Below, one piece after another: positions 17,132 to 24,873 of a DNA stretch of 39,826 nt (position 1 is the stretch's first letter; every line of letters starts with the position of its first letter). The stretch comes from Myxococcales bacterium (GTDB lineage Bacteria; Myxococcota_A; UBA9042; GCA-2863065), in contig JADMJS010000107.1 of NCBI GenBank assembly GCA_018780435.1, positions 681 to 40,506 on the forward strand, given 5' to 3'. The notes beneath the pieces were generated by a model, which saw only the letters and a list, made by a program, of their open reading frames with translations, made no database searches and had not been told where the DNA came from. The position numbers were made by a program, and so were the translations under genes.

Positions 17132-18523
17132 ATGGCAGGAATAGGATTCCGCCTCCGCGAGATCGTCACACGGAAGACCTTCACCGAGTGGCTTCAGCTC
17201 TACATCTACTCCGCGGTCATCTTCGCTGGGCCCTGGCTGCTCTCGATCCTCTGCCTCGCGTCACTCAGCGTCTTCGCGCTGCCATCGCTGCAGGAGGAGG
17301 GCGTCGCGCTCTTCACGATCTCGGTCGTGTACTGCTACGCGTTCTCGCTCATCACCACCGGGATCGTGCAGCTCCCGGTCACACGCTTCGTGGCGGACCG
17401 GCTCTACGCACACGAGGCGAGCGCGATCATCCCATCCTTCGTCGGGGTCATCATCTTCCTCGTACCGGTGCAGGCAGTGTCAGCGTCGGTGTTCCTCGCC
17501 TTTTGTGAGCTGCCTTTCGCGTTCAAGATCGCCGCGACCGGTCTCTACGTCACCATCTCCGTCATCTGGATGGCGATGATCTACCTGACCGCGGCCAAGG
17601 ACTACAACGCTCTCGTCCTCGGCTTCGTGGCGGGTTACGGCGTGAGCTTCGTGCTCGGGTGGTGGCTCAGCGGCATCTACGGCACGACGGGCACCATGAG
17701 TGGCTTCCTCGCGGGGCAGACGGTCCTTTGCTTCTGGCTCATCTGGCGCATCATCGAGGAGTTCCCGAACGACACCCCCTTCAACCTCGACTTCGTGTCG
17801 TCATTCCGGATGTACCCGAACCTCGCCGTCGCGGGCTTCTTCTACTCGGCCGCCATCTGGGTCGACAAGATGGTCTTCTGGTTCGGCCCATCGGGGATCC
17901 GGGTGGAGAGCCTCTTCTACACCCACTTCCCCTATGACTCCGCGATGTTCTTCGCCTACATCACCATCGTGCCAGCGCTCGCTCTCTTCCTCGTGCGCAT
18001 CGAGACGGAGTTCTACGAGAAGTACAAGGCGTACTTCGGCGGGATCCTCGCCAAGGATCCCCTCTCGAAGATCGAAGAGCGTCGGGCCGACCTCGTGAAC
18101 GCGCTCAAGAAGTCGCTTGGGGTCGTGGTCATCTATCAGGGCATCATCACCATCCTCGTGCTCGTGCTGCTCCCGAGCGTCCTCGACGCCTTCGACGTCG
18201 ACCAGGCCCACCTCGGGCTCTTCCGAATCGCCGCGGTCGCCGCGGTGTTTCACGTCATCTTGCTGGTCCTCATGGTCGTGCTCCTCTACTTCGACTTCCG
18301 TAAGTCGGTGATGTGGCTCTCGATCTTGTTCTTCGGCCTGAACTTGTTCTTCTCGTGGGCCACGGTCGACAGCCCTGAGCTCTACGGCTGGGGTTATCTC
18401 GGCGCGACCCTGCTGACGCTCCTGCTCAGCATCGTGGTCCTTTGGAACCGGGTCGAGCAGCTCGAGTTCCTCACCTTCGTGCACCAGCCGATCTCCGCGC
18501 AGCAGCGCATCATGTCGCGCTGA
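17132..18523 (+). CDS. pelG: PelG-like polysaccharide exporter
   Basis: A 463-residue polytopic membrane protein, very close to the roughly 456 residues of Pseudomonas PelG. It begins MAGIGFRLREIVTRKTF, the conserved PelG amphipathic start, followed by about twelve hydrophobic helices. PelG belongs to the MOP flippase superfamily and is thought to move the growing polymer through the inner membrane together with PelD, PelE and PelF. A conserved cytoplasmic charged loop, RIETEFYEKYKAYF, lies near 289-302. The ATG follows GGGGAG, one base after pelF. It is the last gene of the operon. Confidence 0.93.
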   Translation: MAGIGFRLREIVTRKTFTEWLQLYIYSAVIFAGPWLLSILCLASLSVFALPSLQEEGVALFTISVVYCYAFSLITTGIVQLPVTRFVADRLYAHEASAIIPSFVGVIIFLVPVQAVSASVFLAFCELPFAFKIAATGLYVTISVIWMAMIYLTAAKDYNALVLGFVAGYGVSFVLGWWLSGIYGTTGTMSGFLAGQTVLCFWLIWRIIEEFPNDTPFNLDFVSSFRMYPNLAVAGFFYSAAIWVDKMVFWFGPSGIRVESLFYTHFPYDSAMFFAYITIVPALALFLVRIETEFYEKYKAYFGGILAKDPLSKIEERRADLVNALKKSLGVVVIYQGIITILVLVLLPSVLDAFDVDQAHLGLFRIAAVAAVFHVILLVLMVVLLYFDFRKSVMWLSILFFGLNLFFSWATVDSPELYGWGYLGATLLTLLLSIVVLWNRVEQLEFLTFVHQPISAQQRIMSR

Positions 18524-18789
18524 AGGTTCGGAAGAAATTAAGCGGGTCGATTTGCCTCGCGCCGCATCCCCGCCCGGCTCGCTCCAAGTAGAGAACATCT
18601 GCCTCGAAATACGGGAAGTAGGTCTTCGGACTTGGCCCAAGCCGGGTCCGGCGCGGTGCGGCCAATTCTCCTATCGACAAACGACCGAGGCCTAACCCGG
18701 CCGGTTCTCTACCGCAGCCGCTTCACACGCCTGCCACATTCCCGTAACCTGCCGTTCGGCTTGCGCCCACCCATGAGGGGGCTCTCACA
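18524..18789. promoter_or_regulatory. Intergenic region between pelG and the VTC-family gene
   Basis: A 266-bp gap, long compared with the overlaps on either side, so it probably holds the end of the pel transcript and a promoter for the downstream genes. The main feature is the hairpin at 18627-18650. AGGGGG at 18776-18781 is a plausible ribosome-binding site for the GTG at 18790. No promoter consensus was recognised. Confidence 0.45.
18627..18650 (+). terminator. Ten-pair RNA hairpin downstream of pelG
   Basis: Arms CGGACTTGGC (18627-18636) and GCCGGGTCCG (18641-18650) flank a CCAA loop. In RNA all ten positions pair, two of them as U-G wobbles, so the hairpin is better conserved as RNA than as DNA. 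No U-run follows, so it may be a Rho-type end, an mRNA stabiliser or a regulatory leader of the next gene. Confidence 0.5.
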
Positions 18790-19713
18790 GTGCAGCTTTT
18801 CCCCGCCCGGTACGAGCTCAAGTATCGGCTCACATCATCTCGTGCCCGCCAGCTCATCCGAAGTCTCGATGGCTTCGTACGAGTGGACGCGCATGGTGAA
18901 GCCGGCGAATCCGGGGCGCCCTCCACGTCATGGCTTCGACCCGAGGACGCCAGTCAACCGGGCGGCGCCTATCACGTCCGTTCGCTCTACTTCGACACGC
19001 CCGGCCTCGATGCCTATCACGGTAAGCTGGCTGGCCTTCAGACTCGCGCCAAGCTTCGATTGCGCACCTATGGTGTCTCCGGATCGCAGGCGTTCCTCGA
19101 ACTCAAGCGGAAGGAAGGCCCCTTCATACTCAAGAGCCGCATCGCTCTCCCGCGGCACGCACCGTGGCAGGAACACGGCGTTCGACTCCTGGAGTGGCTG
19201 CGAAGTGAGCTCGAGGGGGGCCGACGACCGGACTGGCACCCCGGGCCGGTGGAGCCGTCCCTAGAGACCATGCTCTTTTGCCCCGGGCTTCGCCCTGTCG
19301 CGCTCATCGCCTACGAACGTCTTGCCTACGCGGGTGAAGGCCCGCGAAACCCGCGTATCACCTTCGACACCGACGTGCGAGGTGCCGGTGCGGCGCAAAT
19401 ATTGACCCGCGACGTCCTTCGACCGGTCCTCGGTGGCGTCGTCGTCCTCGAGCTCAAGTTCACCACCGCCATGCCCGGCTTCATGGCGGCGCTCGTCTCC
19501 GGCTTTGGACTCGAAGCGGACTCGATCTCAAAATACTGCCATGTGCTCGAAGGTATTGCGCCTTTCTTTCGAAACGGCCGAGGAGCCGGCGTCATCCAGG
19601 AGGGCCTCGGCTACCCGGACACCATGCTCCTCTATCACGCCCCCGCCACCGGCAGCTTGCGCGCCTTCGCGACCGTTCCGCCCCCCCTCGACCCTCGGAC
19701 TCTACCCCAATGA
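18790..19713 (+). CDS. VTC-domain polyphosphate polymerase-family protein
   Basis: A 307-residue triphosphate-tunnel-fold protein of the VTC family. The tunnel residues known from yeast Vtc4 have clear counterparts: RYELKY (7-12), R90 and R92 in KLRLRTYG, K106 in LELKRK, R177 in YERLAY, R189 in PRITFD, E221 in LELKF and K248 in SISKYC. YHVRSLYFDTP at 61-71 is the family's core strand. In yeast the domain makes polyphosphate from ATP; bacterial members' products are largely untested. The GTG start follows AGGGGG. The stop overlaps the DUF4956 gene by ATGA, a pairing common in bacteria. Neither signal peptide nor membrane helix is present, so it works in the cytoplasm. Its link to the adjacent pel operon is positional only. 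Confidence 0.85.
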   Translation: MQLFPARYELKYRLTSSRARQLIRSLDGFVRVDAHGEAGESGAPSTSWLRPEDASQPGGAYHVRSLYFDTPGLDAYHGKLAGLQTRAKLRLRTYGVSGSQAFLELKRKEGPFILKSRIALPRHAPWQEHGVRLLEWLRSELEGGRRPDWHPGPVEPSLETMLFCPGLRPVALIAYERLAYAGEGPRNPRITFDTDVRGAGAAQILTRDVLRPVLGGVVVLELKFTTAMPGFMAALVSGFGLEADSISKYCHVLEGIAPFFRNGRGAGVIQEGLGYPDTMLLYHAPATGSLRAFATVPPPLDPRTLPQ

Positions 19714-20402
19714 TGTTTTGGACCGCCTTCACCCTTGAGTCGTTGTCGCTCGACTCCGGCGACGCCATCGAAGCGGCCATGCGCGCCGCTGCCGGCATGC
19801 TGGTTGCGACCGTCCTTTCGATCATGGTCGCCATCGCGTACCGCTCCACGCACCGTGGCATGCAGTACTCGGCCTCGTTCGCCATGACACTCGTGATGCT
19901 CGCTGCCGTCGGGACACTCGTCATGGTCGTCATCGGCGACTCGCTGGCGCGGGCCTTCGGTGTCTTCGGCGCTCTGTCGCTGATCCGCTTCCGAACGGCC
20001 GTGAAGGACCCGAAGGACATCGCCTACGTCTTCCTGTCGCTCGCCATCGGGATGGCCGCAGGCACCGGGCGCTATGTGACCGCCGCCACCGGCACGGTGA
20101 TGATGCTCGGCGTCATCTTGCTCCTGCACGCCATCCGCTTCGGGACCCGCACCCGGGATGACTACCTCCTACGCGTCGTCTTCAGCGGCACCACCGCGAC
20201 CACACAAGTGCCCGCCGTTCTGGGTAGTAGTACACGTAGGCTCGTCATGCTCACGATGCAGGCGATGGGACCCGACGGCGTCGAGTCTACTTGGCTCACA
20301 TCACTACGTGGCAAGCCGGAGGAGCTCGTTCAGGCCATCCGCGCCATCTCCGGCGTCACCGATGTGCACCTCACGGCGACCGCTCAAGAGGTCGAGCTCT
20401 GA
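19710..20402 (+). CDS. DUF4956 membrane protein
   Basis: A 230-residue protein with four hydrophobic helices (about 25-45, 55-76, 108-120 and 128-145) and the family signature FGALSLIRFRTAVKDPKDIAY near 85-105. The C-terminal about 80 residues are a soluble domain. DUF4956 proteins have no settled biochemical role but very often lie directly beside VTC-domain polymerases, commonly with CotH-family kinases. A role in anchoring or translocating the VTC product is an inference. It shares ATGA with the upstream gene, so the two products probably act together. Confidence 0.85.
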   Translation: MMFWTAFTLESLSLDSGDAIEAAMRAAAGMLVATVLSIMVAIAYRSTHRGMQYSASFAMTLVMLAAVGTLVMVVIGDSLARAFGVFGALSLIRFRTAVKDPKDIAYVFLSLAIGMAAGTGRYVTAATGTVMMLGVILLLHAIRFGTRTRDDYLLRVVFSGTTATTQVPAVLGSSTRRLVMLTMQAMGPDGVESTWLTSLRGKPEELVQAIRAISGVTDVHLTATAQEVEL

Positions 20403-22039
20403 GCGCGTTCCTGACCATCGCCTTGGCGCTTTGTAGTGCCGCGGGGGGAGTGCCGGTCGCGATCGTCGGCGTCGCGGAGCCGCCGGGGCTCGCCGACTCG
20501 GTGGCGGCCATCCTGCGGGTCGAGGTCGAGCGCGGGACTCCTGTGGCGCTCACCCGCTTCCTGGTACCGAGCCGCGACAAGCCGGGCGACGCCGACGTTC
20601 TCTACTTGACCCTCGACGACGCCGCTCGGACGCCCATCGCCACGCTCCAGCTACGTCCCGAGGGTGTCGCCGGACCAGCGGCCTATGTGTTCGAAGGCGC
20701 GCCTATCGCGCTTCCGCCCCAGCCCCTCCTCGTCGTGGCGCCCGTCGACTCGGCGTGGGTGCGCCTCGCCTCCGACCGCAAGCTCTCCCGTGAAGTCCAA
20801 CTGTCGCTCGTCGCACCGGGCTCGGGCGCCCCCCTCACGGTCAAGCTCGAAGCGGGCAAACGTCCCCGCGGGGATGATCCCGATCGCCACGCCGACGACC
20901 CACCCGAGAGCCTCGGGGTCCGGGCGCCGCTCCTCACGGTCGGTGAGAAGTCCGGCGAATATCGCCTCCGCGCCGGGGCGTGGTCGCTCACCCGCGACCT
21001 GGTGGTTCCCCGGGGCGCGTCGCTCGTCGTCGAGCCCGGCACGACGCTTCTGCTCGCCCCGGGGCGCGGGATCTTTGCGTACGGCCGTCTGGAGCTGCAG
21101 GGGACCGCCGCGTCTCCAATCACTGTCGCGGCGCTCGGTCGAGGGCCGTGGGCCACCGTCGCCGTCCTCGGCGCCGCCGCATCCGGGAGCCGCTTCACGC
21201 ACGTCCATTTCTTGCGCGGCTCCGGGGGGTACGCCGGCACCCAAGACTTGAATGGCGTCGTGAGCGTGGTTGATTCGCGCGCCGAGTTCGCCCACTGCCG
21301 CTTCGAAGACGCGCGAGGCGAAGACGCGGTCCACGCCGAACGCGCCGAGCTGGACATGGTCGGTTCGGAGTTTCTGAACCTCGCCTCCGACGGTCTCGAC
21401 CTCGTCGCCAGTCGGGCGACGGTCGCCTCGTCCATCTTCGAGACTCTCGGCGACGATGGGATCGACGCTGGACACGACTCAACCCTGACCGTCACGGGCA
21501 GCCTCTTTCGAGGCGCCATGGGGAAGGCCATCAGCGTCGGCCAACGCTCGACGGCAGTCGTTCGGGACACCTTCCTGCTCGAGTCGGGCCGGGGTCTCTC
21601 CGCGTTCGACAGCGGCACCGTCACCGCCACGAACTGCGTCATCGCCCGCTCGCGTCGGGCAGCAGCCCAGGCGACGGTCAAAGTCGACCTCCCGGGCAAG
21701 ATCGCGCTCTCGAAGTCCTTTCTCTGGCAGAACGCCTCGGAGGGGAGCCGGCTCTTCGTCGATATCCGGGACTGTCGAGACGATCTGCCATTCGAGCTCG
21801 CGACGTGGTCACCCATCGAGGGGGGCGTCGGCCCAAGCATCAAAGCGCCCATCTCACAGGCGCGCGCCCCGTGGGTGCCGCCCGCATCACTACAGCCCCT
21901 CTTCCACGAAGAGGCCGTGGAAGCGGCGCCCCTCGTGCCCGTACGGTCCGGCGCGACCTGGATCGTCGCCATCGCGGGCCTGCTCCTCACGCTCTTCCTC
22001 CTTCTGACCCTCGAGCGCCGACTTCGGAGTCCGTATTGA
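20399..22039 (+). CDS. Exported right-handed beta-helix protein with C-terminal membrane anchor
   Basis: About 546 residues. An N-terminal signal (SAFLTIALALCSAAGG) is followed by an unfamiliar domain (about 20-190). A parallel beta-helix (about 205-430) then begins LVVPRGASLVVEPGTTLLL, with repeated rungs such as SRFTHVHF, AEFAHCRFEDA, LDMVGSEFLN, ATVASSIFETLGDDGI and TVTGSLFRGA. A single membrane helix (about 521-540) with a basic tail ends the protein. Such helices bind or cut polysaccharides, but no lyase catalytic set was identified. The start is uncertain: no ATG or GTG fits the signal peptide. CTG 20399 overlaps the DUF4956 TGA and is used here; TTG 20423 or ATG 20291 (inside DUF4956) are alternatives. 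It occupies the slot where a CotH protein often follows VTC-DUF4956. Confidence 0.72.
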   Translation: MSAFLTIALALCSAAGGVPVAIVGVAEPPGLADSVAAILRVEVERGTPVALTRFLVPSRDKPGDADVLYLTLDDAARTPIATLQLRPEGVAGPAAYVFEGAPIALPPQPLLVVAPVDSAWVRLASDRKLSREVQLSLVAPGSGAPLTVKLEAGKRPRGDDPDRHADDPPESLGVRAPLLTVGEKSGEYRLRAGAWSLTRDLVVPRGASLVVEPGTTLLLAPGRGIFAYGRLELQGTAASPITVAALGRGPWATVAVLGAAASGSRFTHVHFLRGSGGYAGTQDLNGVVSVVDSRAEFAHCRFEDARGEDAVHAERAELDMVGSEFLNLASDGLDLVASRATVASSIFETLGDDGIDAGHDSTLTVTGSLFRGAMGKAISVGQRSTAVVRDTFLLESGRGLSAFDSGTVTATNCVIARSRRAAAQATVKVDLPGKIALSKSFLWQNASEGSRLFVDIRDCRDDLPFELATWSPIEGGVGPSIKAPISQARAPWVPPASLQPLFHEEAVEAAPLVPVRSGATWIVAIAGLLLTLFLLLTLERRLRSPY

Positions 22040-22044
22040 AGACC

Positions 22045-23124
22045 ATGAGCCCACTTACGATGAATCAGGCCCTGTCGCGTCCGCTTGGCGCCGTCGCTGT
22101 CCTCCTCATGGGCCTTCTCTACACAACCGAGTGGGCCCGGGCTGACGAACCCGCCCCCGTTGCGGCTGAGAAGGAGCCTGACTTCGACTTCGAAGCGAAG
22201 GGGCGGCTACAGGTTCGCTACACGCACGAGAGTGAAGCCGAGAGCAACCAGGTCGAGCTGGCCCGTGCGCGCCTCATCCTGAAAGGGGGGTACAAGAAGG
22301 TCTTCGACCTCGATCTCGGTATGGACTTCGGTGGCTTCGACGCCGAGGTCACCAACGCGTTCCTCAACGTGAAGGCCTACAAGAAACACTTACAGGTCCG
22401 CGCGGGGCGCATGAAGCGGCCCTTTCTTCGGCAGTTTATGACGAGCTCGTTCGACCTGGTCGTCGTCGAGCGGAGTATCCTCGCGAGTGACTTTCAGGCT
22501 CGGCGCGACCTCGGGCTCCTGCTTCACAACGGCGACAAAGACGAGTTCGAATGGGCCCTCGGGGTCTTCGGCGACTTGCAACCTTCCGACTTCGCAGAAG
22601 AGACACCCGAGTTTCGGCCCGCGATCGCGGCCCGTGTCGCTTATCACCAGGACGGACTCGACCCTTACTCGGAAGGCGACCGCAAGGGCGGTGGCTTCCG
22701 CGTCGGCGGCGCCGTATCGGCGCTCGTCCACGTCGATCGCACCACCGAAGAAGGTCGCGACACCGGCTATCGACTCGAAGGTGACGTCCTCATGCGGGTG
22801 GCGGGGACCTCGATCGGCGCTGGCGTGCTCTTTCGCGCGGAGGACCTCGTCGACGCCGACTTCACCCGCATCGTCGCGGGCTTCGGGAACGTCGACTACA
22901 CCTTTCTGGATGACTACACGGTGGCGGCACGCTATTCGCTGGCCAAGCGCCTCGAGAAGAACGAGGCGCTCGACCGCACCGAGCATGAGCTCACCGTCGG
23001 CGCGGTGGCACGCTTCTTCGGCGATCATCTCTCCGTCTACGTCGACGGCTCCTGGCTGCGCGACGCGCGGCCGTCGGCCGAGACCGATTCTTTCCGCTTC
23101 CGTCTGCAACTCGGAGTGAAGTGA
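22045..23124 (+). CDS. OprP/OprO-like outer-membrane porin
   Basis: A 359-residue barrel protein with signal peptide (about 1-33, ending WARA). The mature part follows the phosphate-selective porin family pattern: FDFEAKGRLQVRYTH, then VELARARLILKGGY, a FDLDLGMDFGG strand, FLNVKAYKKHLQVRAGRMKRPF and later strands ending in FRLQLGVK. OprP takes up phosphate and OprO polyphosphate in Pseudomonas, but many relatives have other or unknown specificity, so the nearby VTC gene is only suggestive. ATG 22045 lies 5 bp after the beta-helix gene's stop; ATG 22060 is an alternative. Confidence 0.8.
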   Translation: MSPLTMNQALSRPLGAVAVLLMGLLYTTEWARADEPAPVAAEKEPDFDFEAKGRLQVRYTHESEAESNQVELARARLILKGGYKKVFDLDLGMDFGGFDAEVTNAFLNVKAYKKHLQVRAGRMKRPFLRQFMTSSFDLVVVERSILASDFQARRDLGLLLHNGDKDEFEWALGVFGDLQPSDFAEETPEFRPAIAARVAYHQDGLDPYSEGDRKGGGFRVGGAVSALVHVDRTTEEGRDTGYRLEGDVLMRVAGTSIGAGVLFRAEDLVDADFTRIVAGFGNVDYTFLDDYTVAARYSLAKRLEKNEALDRTEHELTVGAVARFFGDHLSVYVDGSWLRDARPSAETDSFRFRLQLGVK

Positions 23125-23125
23125 C

Positions 23126-23578
23126 ATGAAGACCTGGACCGTTCCTCTGTTGAGTCTCGCTCTCGCTGCCTGCGGCGCCCCATCTGAGGCGGCCGTGCCT
23201 ATCGAGAACAGCCCGGTCGTCATCTCCGAGGTCTCAAGCACGACGGACCAAGTGGAGCTCTACAACCGCTCGGGGGCGGCCGTGGACGTGTCGGCGTGGT
23301 TCATCCAGGACGAGGACCAGGATGCCACCAAGACCTACGCCTTCCCGGCGGGCAGCACCATCGCGGCGGGCGCCTTCCTCGTGCTCGAGAAGGGGACAGC
23401 TCACGCTTTCGGTTTCGGAAAAGACGACGTCGTCTACCTCTACGACGTCGATGGGGAGCTGGCCGATGTCGCTGACTGGCCGACCAATGGCGCGCTCGTG
23501 AGCTGGTGCCGCGTCCCGGATGGGACGGGCGAGTTTGGCGAGTGCAAGCCGACCTTCGGCGCCGCGAATAGCCGGTAG
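23126..23578 (+). CDS. Lamin-tail-domain lipoprotein
   Basis: A 150-residue lipoprotein. The signal ends LALAAC (lipobox). The mature part is a single lamin-tail immunoglobulin-like domain, with VVISEVSSTTDQVELYNRSG, VDVSAWFIQD, YAFPAGSTIAAGAFLVL and the closing CKPTFGAANSR, all hallmark positions. Bacterial lamin-tail domains occur on surface proteins, often fused to CotH kinases or nucleases, and are thought to be binding modules. Here it stands alone, one base after the porin stop, in the same operon as VTC and DUF4956. Confidence 0.85.
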   Translation: MKTWTVPLLSLALAACGAPSEAAVPIENSPVVISEVSSTTDQVELYNRSGAAVDVSAWFIQDEDQDATKTYAFPAGSTIAAGAFLVLEKGTAHAFGFGKDDVVYLYDVDGELADVADWPTNGALVSWCRVPDGTGEFGECKPTFGAANSR

Positions 23579-23583
23579 CCGAC

Positions 23584-24843
23584 ATGCGTGACTTCGATGT
23601 CGTCGTCGTCGGCGCTGGGACGGCCGGGGCCGCTGCGGCTGCCGATCTCGCCGGGCGCGGGCTCCGCACCTTGTGCATCGACCGCCGACCTCTAAATGGC
23701 GCGGGGGCGACCTGGGTCAACGCGGTTCCCCGGTGGGCCTTCGACGACGCAGGTATCGAGCCGCCCCGAGGCGACGAGCTCCTCGGCGAAGGGCACCGCT
23801 TCAACATCGTCTGTGGCTACGGCCCGGAGAAGATCACGCTCGACGAACACGGCGTCCTCGAAGTCGACATGCGACTCCTGGTCGCGAGGTTGCACGCCTT
23901 GGCCGCGCAGCGTGGGGCCACCCTCGAAGGGGAGACCTCGGCGCTCGCGTGCCGAGGCGACGTCCTGGACACATCGGCCGGCCCGGTCCGCGCCCGTTGG
24001 ATCGTCGACGCGTCCGGTCTCGCGGGTTCAGGGCTCTTCGAAGCCCCTCCCGTCGCTCGTGAGGACCTCTGTGTAGCGGCCCAGGAGGTGCGCGAGGTCA
24101 ATGACCCCGTTGCGGCGCGCGCTTTCTTCGCTCGCCACGGCGTCGAGCCCGGTGACACCTTGTGTTTCACCGGTATCGCTGGGGGCTTTTCGATCATCAA
24201 TGTCCGGCTCGACGGGGAACAGCTCAGCATTCTCTGCGGCTCGATCCCGGCCTTCGGCAACCCGTCCGGCCAGAAGATGCTCGACCAGTTCGTCGCGTCG
24301 AACCCATTCATCGGACCAAAGCGCTTCGGTGGCGCGCGCGCGATCCCGTTGGCACGGCCCAGGGAACGCCTGGTGCGCGGTAACGTCATCGCGCTGGGCG
24401 ACGTCGCCGGCCAGGTCTTCTCGGCGCATGGCTCGGGGATCGGCGCCGGCCTCGTGGCCGCCCGCATGCTCGGCGAGGCCCTCGCCGCCGGCCGCCCTTA
24501 CGACTACGCCGCCCGGTGGCAGCGCCGCTTCGGCGGCACCTTTGCGGCCTACGACGTCTTCCGTCGCTTCTCGCAGACGCTGACAGAGGGAGACCTACGT
24601 GAGCTCATGCGGGCCGGGCTTATCGACTCGGACTCGGCCACAGCGGCGATGCAGCAGCGCTTCCCATCGATCGGCCTCACGTCCTTGGTCGCCCGCCTCC
24701 AGGGTGCCGCTGCGGTCCCGCGTCTCGCGATGCGCTTTGGCCCCATGCTGGCGAGAATGGCGGCGCTCCTCGCGTTCTACCGAACCTACCCATCCGACGA
24801 GCGGCTCCTCGACGCCTGGATCTCGGTCGCGAGTCGCTTGTAG
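23584..24843 (+). CDS. FAD-dependent oxidoreductase, geranylgeranyl reductase-like
   Basis: A 419-residue flavoprotein. The N-terminal dinucleotide-binding motif GAGTAG (10-15) sits in VVVVGAGTAGAAAAADLAGRG, and NVIALGDVAGQVFSAHGSGIGAGL (about 268-291) is the second FAD-binding segment. The layout matches the geranylgeranyl reductase / tryptophan halogenase-like flavoprotein group, whose members reduce isoprenoid chains or oxidise varied substrates. The halogenase WxWxIP motif is not seen. It follows the lamin-tail gene by 5 bp and so is probably co-transcribed, though its link to polysaccharide or phosphate metabolism is unclear. It faces the convergent gene at 24874. Confidence 0.78.
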   Translation: MRDFDVVVVGAGTAGAAAAADLAGRGLRTLCIDRRPLNGAGATWVNAVPRWAFDDAGIEPPRGDELLGEGHRFNIVCGYGPEKITLDEHGVLEVDMRLLVARLHALAAQRGATLEGETSALACRGDVLDTSAGPVRARWIVDASGLAGSGLFEAPPVAREDLCVAAQEVREVNDPVAARAFFARHGVEPGDTLCFTGIAGGFSIINVRLDGEQLSILCGSIPAFGNPSGQKMLDQFVASNPFIGPKRFGGARAIPLARPRERLVRGNVIALGDVAGQVFSAHGSGIGAGLVAARMLGEALAAGRPYDYAARWQRRFGGTFAAYDVFRRFSQTLTEGDLRELMRAGLIDSDSATAAMQQRFPSIGLTSLVARLQGAAAVPRLAMRFGPMLARMAALLAFYRTYPSDERLLDAWISVASRL

Positions 24844-24873
24844 CGTTCGCGGTCGGAAGGGGCCGCGCCCGCT

